Positions 62,101 through 64,000 of a stretch of DNA of 64,000 nt are shown in pieces. A model generated the notes under the pieces. That model was not told where the DNA came from. It saw only the letters and a program-made list of their open reading frames with translations, and did no database searches. The translations under genes were made by a program, and so were the position numbers. Numbering within the stretch: the first letter of the stretch is position 1; each line of letters opens with the position of its first letter. Source of the DNA: Telmatactis stephensoni (taxonomy: Eukaryota > Cnidaria > Anthozoa > Actiniaria > Isophelliidae); assembly GCA_029948255.1 (NCBI GenBank), contig JALIZF010001835.1, positions 620,001-684,000 of the forward strand, given 5' to 3'.

Positions 62101-62557
62101 GGGCGCGTAATATTCTGTGACGTCAATTTTGCGTCTGTTCCTTAATCACATTATTTACTGGGGAACTACATCCCATTCTTCCCTCCTATCATTCATCTCA
62201 TTCTTTACTAATTTAAATCTTTATTCATTTGATTCAGAGACCATCACGGCTCCAAACGGAGAAAAATTCATCCCAATAGGCTGCTTCCAAGACTACACTG
62301 GTAGCCGCGCAGTCCCAGAAATGGTGGCGAACCTGCGAAAGAAGATCAACTGGTATCAAATATCCAAGACTGTCGTGGACTGCGCAGACAAAGTGTACCA
62401 CAAAAACAGTACCTATAAAGTGTTCAGTGTACAGTATTACGGGGAATGCTGGTCTGGAAGTGACGCCCAAAAAACTTACGCAGAATACGGCTTGTCAAAG
62501 AATTGTTGGAAGGGAGTCGGTGGTGCACACAGCAACTACGTTTATGAGTTTGTCTGA
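44196..62557 (+). CDS. ADAMTS-like secreted metalloprotease B (24 exons; one-base frameshift in exon 18)
   Basis: Exons: 44196-44244, 44335-44366, 45280-45349, 46894-47213, 47585-47747, 48363-48532, 49220-49306, 50038-50162, 51759-51772, 52665-52770, 53262-53408, 53809-53983, 54087-54182, 54471-54610, 55429-55495, 55695-55898, 56728-56851, 57504-57594, 58952-59112, 59650-59782, 60144-60273, 61030-61243, 61682-61841, 62238-62557. Total 3298 bases, one more than a multiple of three; the intended product is about 1098 aa. Features: signal peptide 1-16; prodomain with RHRR 79-82, RSRR 223-226 and Cys208; catalytic motif HEIAHSLGVNHD 374-385 and Met-turn FLMATSV; disintegrin-like; TSP1-1; Cys-rich; spacer; three TSP1 (CSKTCG, CSATCG); four-Cys C-terminal domain. 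As written, an in-frame TAA follows residue 712 in the spacer. A second ATG follows the first directly. An acceptor-like CAG at 44178-44180 suggests an upstream non-coding exon. Confidence 0.88.
44433..44586. mobile_element. Palindromic MITE-like element, family 1 (copy 3), in gene B intron 2
   Basis: The left end AAGTAATTCGTATGAGTTTG and right end CAGTCATGCGAAATCTACTC are imperfect inverted repeats. The internal GATGTCTATATAAAC and CCGTACCGTGA words match copy 2. Confidence 0.5.
45600..46728. repeat. ~100-110-bp minisatellite (ACGT-rich), about ten copies, in gene B intron 3
   Basis: The composite unit contains GTAACGTGTTGTGACGTGTC, CTATTAACGTGAAGTGTCAA and GTTGTTTGACGTGTCGTATC. Copies are highly similar, and alternate variants (CCTAGTAACG/CCGAGTAACG/CGTAGTAACG) suggest a higher-order order of about 220 bp in the middle. 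Half units are related to each other (CCTATTAACGT). Confidence 0.9.
46894..48532 (+). other. Gene B prodomain exons (4-6)
   Basis: The exons at 46894-47213, 47585-47747 and 48363-48532 encode the propeptide ([56 protein letters not shown]). An Arg/Ser-rich cleavage segment (PRSRSRRS) precedes the mature enzyme. The early RHRR-S site is at the same residues (79-82) as in gene A. Confidence 0.85.
47225..47352. mobile_element. Dispersed repeat fragment with CCAAT-like core, gene B intron 4
   Basis: ATAACGCGCGCTCTTATTGG followed by CCAAAAACCGTG resembles ACGCGCACTCTGATTGG...AACCGTG at 54210. Inverted versions of the ATTGG/GCGCGC pair occur near 52600 and 62090, so this is probably an interspersed element. 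Confidence 0.35.
48882..48908 (+). mobile_element. Retroposon 3' tail with (ATT)n, gene B intron 6
   Basis: CGAATAAATTATTATTATT is followed by sequence containing repeated ACGGACACC words. It is probably the end of a short retroposon; no coding part is seen. Confidence 0.3.
49520..49665. repeat. CT-rich simple sequence in gene B intron 7
   Basis: A TTTCTTTCTTCC tract. The 165-codon open frame across it is low complexity and is interrupted as a gene by the next real exon at 50038 in another frame. Confidence 0.8.
50545..50612 (-). mobile_element. tRNA-like sequence (tRNA-derived SINE head or tRNA pseudogene)
   Basis: Minus strand: GATGGCGCAGTGTG (box A) and GGTCCGGGTTCGAATCCC (box B with intact T-arm), with end sequences CCGATGG/CCATGGG nearly pairing. 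It is about 66 bases, too short for a standard tRNA, and is followed by a long pyrimidine (minus strand) simple repeat (50460-50540). It is probably not a working tRNA. Confidence 0.5.
51453..51576. mobile_element. Foldback/MITE-like element with ~50-bp arms, gene B intron 8
   Basis: CCGTTCACATGAAGGCAAGT...GGTAGCAGGGATAACTCTTT is mirrored by AAAGAGTTATCCCTGCTACC...GCCTTCATGTGAACGG around a short centre. Fragments of an arm occur near 13628 and 41908. Confidence 0.7.
51759..51772 (+). other. 14-base microexon of gene B
   Basis: CTTCAG|AGGTGGAAGTGGAG|gtaaga. It encodes R-G-G-S-G-G, is phase 2 in and phase 1 out, and precedes GLAMGSSTC. Identical in length, phase and position to the microexon of gene A. 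Confidence 0.85.
52342..52526. mobile_element. Palindromic repeat family 2, full copy, gene B intron 9
   Basis: The ends GCAATATAAAACG and CGTTTTATATTGC are inverted, and similarity continues inward (TGTCTCTGTACTGTGATATA against TATCACAGGCAGAGACATAA; GTAGAGCAAGAGAAAAGCAAG against CTTGCTTTTCAAGTACTCTAC). A one-arm fragment is at 2865-2935, and a partial TGTCTCTGTCCTCTGATATG follows at 52563. Confidence 0.65.
52665..53408 (+). other. Gene B active-site exons
   Basis: Exon 10 (52665-52770) ends within HEIAH|S and exon 11 (53262-53408) continues [11 protein letters not shown], then the Met-turn [11 protein letters not shown] and WSPCSKKTI. All zinc ligands and the catalytic Glu are present. Exon 11 is 12 bases longer than its partner in gene A. 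Confidence 0.88.
54200..54470. mobile_element. Composite of dispersed repeats filling gene B intron 13
   Basis: It contains ACGCGCACTCTGATTGG (compare 47225) and TTTTGACGTCATCTGTGCATC (compare the right arm of the element at 61924-62020). These pieces lie directly before the acceptor at 54470. Confidence 0.4.
54994..55080 (-). mobile_element. Retroposon 3' end with (TGTCAA)n tail, gene B intron 14
   Basis: The minus strand reads CAGAATAAAATCAATTTGTC followed by AATGTCAATGTCAATGTC. It has the form of a retroposon end; the body is not recognised. Confidence 0.35.
55695..55898 (+). other. Gene B exon 16: undivided Cys-rich exon
   Basis: One 204-base exon ([18 protein letters not shown]...QGRCL) corresponds to two exons in gene A (32242-32323 and 32857-32981, 207 bases together). 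One intron was lost in B or gained in A after the duplication. Confidence 0.85.
56883..57355. repeat. ~34-bp minisatellite in gene B intron 17
   Basis: The unit GACTTGACTGACAAGGGTAG...AGTGAACAAAATT is repeated about 13 times with length variants. The minus-strand 207-codon open frame (repeated STLVSQVN) is a product of the array. Confidence 0.9.
57504..57594 (+). other. Gene B exon 18 with extra T and premature stop
   Basis: The exon is 91 bases; its partner in gene A (34490-34579) is 90. Up to GGC the frame matches ([14 protein letters not shown] against [14 protein letters not shown]). With one T of the pair 57545-57546 ignored, the next codons read S-S-N-V exactly as in gene A, and the exon ends in L-L-G with the right phase. 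With the T included, TAA is read at 57551-57553. Confidence 0.9.
57730..58895. repeat. 46-bp minisatellite with higher-order structure, gene B intron 18
   Basis: About 25 copies of AACCTCTGAAATTGTTGTGC...GATAAATTACATCGTGTGTC. Single-base variants (GTGCAC, GCGCGC with ATGAC, CAGTGG) recur in the same order from 58141 and from 58417. That is a 276-bp (6 x 46) higher-order period. There are no unique spacers, so it is not a CRISPR array. Confidence 0.92.
59190..59445. mobile_element. MITE-like element with ~55-bp inverted ends, gene B intron 19
   Basis: TAGACGACTTTCAAAAATGG...AACGAGGCC.GAAAGGCCT on the left mirrors AGGCCTTTGTGGCCTCGTT...CCATTTTTGAAAGTCGTCTA on the right. TA lies at both borders, consistent with a Tc1/mariner-type target. 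Confidence 0.7.
60820..61059. repeat. Exact 120-bp tandem duplication over the acceptor of gene B exon 22
   Basis: Two copies (60820-60939, 60940-61059) differ at about one base. Each contains the intron end, the AACAAAG acceptor and the first ~29 bases of exon 22. The real exon starts at 61030; the upstream copy has a decoy acceptor at 60909 whose reading soon stops. Confidence 0.9.
61385..61440. repeat. Poly-C tract in gene B intron 22
   Basis: About 19 C in a row (61420-61438). The overlapping minus-strand glycine-run frame is not a gene. Confidence 0.85.
61924..62020. mobile_element. Small inverted-repeat element, gene B intron 23
   Basis: The arms 61924-61950 and 61994-62020 (CAGATGACGTCAAAATGTGA / TCACATTTTGACGTCATTTG) match with three mismatches. 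The core TGACGTCA is a perfect CRE-type word. A right-arm relative is near 54415. Confidence 0.6.
62238..62557 (+). other. Gene B last exon: four-cysteine C-terminal domain
   Basis: About 107 residues: [20 protein letters not shown], then [40 protein letters not shown] and a final YEFV. It has the same four Cys and the same GECW/NCWxGVG signature as gene A and, like it, is a single exon after TSP1-4. Confidence 0.85.
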
Positions 62558-64000
62558 GCGTAAGGTAGAGTCGAATAGGGGTGTACACACGGTGCAGCTT
62601 TTATGCGCAAAACAATTGTAGTCATTTTTATTGGGTTGACCTATCCTTTAAATAATCAAACTTTCTTCTTTTTCAGGTCATTCTGTTAAACGATACGTAA
62701 GGATCTTTTAGATTATCTGAACCTTCTCGTACATTTTGTCAAAGGTTTGTTCAATTGGCTTTCCTTCAAGTTCAGTAATAATAATTGAGCAGAGATGTCA
62801 ATCAATAGTAACTGAATATTCACTTCTTGGGTTAAAAGGAAGTAATAAAACTACCTATACAAACTAGTTTCACTGTTCTATTTCTCTGTCATACAATGGA
62901 TTAGTTAGCTATCTTTGCAACAGGTCTATACCATGTAGGCGACGTCTACATTAAATCAATAAAAAAGTCGCTTTTTTTCGCTATGGTTAAAAACAGCAGT
63001 TTTTGTTTTGTTTTCGTTTGTTTGTTTTGTCTAAGGCTCGAAAACAGATAGAGGTAAAGATGAGCGCGTTGTCAAATTTACCAGCATTAGAATGACGTAA
63101 TTTTGCAATTGCGAAAGTACTTTGAAAGAGAACCACGAGTACCACTAGAATTCCGAACGTTCAATAGTACAGGGTCTCGCTAAAATTCAAATGGTTTGAA
63201 TAGATGTATATGCAATTGTGATCCTTTGAGTGGGTGCCAGTTAGTGATTTCAATAAACCTTTGTCAATACTAAAATTAGTTAGTGGTTACTAGATGCAAA
63301 GGAACATAAGGAGACAAAACATCTATTAGCATCTAATAATTTTTATTTGCTTAATTAGTAGTGTCCAGGTTTATTGAAATCACTCTAGGCTCATGGCCAT
63401 AGCAATGACACATTAGTCTGTAAATACATAAATAAATTTAATAAGAAAATCTTTGACACTTTTCAACTACAAGATAGTTTGAAATCAATCTACAAATACG
63501 ATGGCTTTTGACAAACAATTGCACAAACCGTGCAGCATGCATTGTGCTTTCCAGGTTATTTTTATCAACTGGTATACAATTTATATGGTGAACATTATAG
63601 CTAATATCACCTCAGACTAGCAATCGATATTTTAATACGTTGTTAAACGAATTTTAAAGGGTTGTCAATCTCTCTCTCTCTTTTTTTTTTTTTTTTTTTT
63701 TTTTTGCTTTGTTTTGTTTTCTGTAACGAGTTTTTTTTGATTTGTCAAATATTTTTCCCGTTTTTCTCTCATTTTATATATTTAAGTTTTACTTTCTCTT
63801 TCGATAATTTCACGAATCGTGAACATACAATGTTTAGCACAACTACAAAGTCACAACATTTTTTTCATCTTGATATCAAGAAGTATCTGTATCTAAGTTA
63901 CATTACATAATGATTCATTTCAAAGTCAGTTCATTTGTATCACTAAGCATAGCATTAAATCGTCCTCTTTGCTTGATGTGCACGAGGCGAGAACATGAAT
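62558..64000. other. 3' flank of gene B
   Basis: No further gene is seen. AATAAA at 62844-62849 is a plausible polyadenylation signal about 290 bases after the stop. A (TC)n/poly-T tract lies at 63669-63705. The rest is AT-rich. Confidence 0.5.

Overview
This is animal nuclear DNA. It has short spliced exons with GT-AG introns, AT-rich non-coding DNA, tRNA-derived SINE-like repeats, APE-type LINE copies, palindromic MITE-like elements and many micro- and minisatellites. The C-terminal domain of the two large genes (GCF..., YYGECW, NCWxGVG) and the repeat style suggest a cnidarian, most likely an anthozoan (coral or sea anemone). That assignment is inference; no species can be read from the sequence.

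Layout. (1) At 1-5.9 kb on the minus strand lies the 5' part of a long coiled-coil protein gene. It has a probable non-coding first exon near 5.6-5.9 kb, a start codon at 2615, and three coding exons before the window edge. The reading frame breaks twice within 18 bases near 265-283. (2) At 5.9-21.3 kb no gene can be supported. The stretch holds a 5'-truncated LINE (11.6-12.6 kb), several MITE-like inverted repeats, a 78-bp minisatellite, CT-rich tracts and one possible orphan exon (17389-17516, minus). (3) At 21347-39169 (+) lies a complete 25-exon ADAMTS-like metalloprotease gene, here called A, encoding 1070 residues. An intron carries a 2.1-kb LINE with an open reverse transcriptase frame. 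(4) At 39.2-44.2 kb the intergenic DNA holds two copies of one palindromic repeat family and a retroposon tail. (5) At 44196-62557 (+) lies a 24-exon tandem paralogue, gene B, about 1098 residues once one extra T is discounted. Its introns are full of minisatellites. (6) At 62.6-64 kb is 3' flank only.

Genes A and B are encoded head to tail with the same order of domains: signal peptide, reprolysin-type prodomain with basic cleavage sites, M12B catalytic domain (HEIAHxxGxxHD plus Met-turn), disintegrin-like and TSP1 module, Cys-rich and spacer regions, three more TSP1 modules, and a four-cysteine C-terminal domain in place of a PLAC domain. Exon borders and phases agree throughout. Every exon length differs by a multiple of three, with two exceptions: one intron present only in A, and one exon of B that is a single base too long (57504-57594) and creates a stop. 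The products are expected to be secreted proteases acting on extracellular matrix; their substrates cannot be read from sequence.

All exon models were assembled by eye from splice signals, frame and paralogue comparison, without transcript data.
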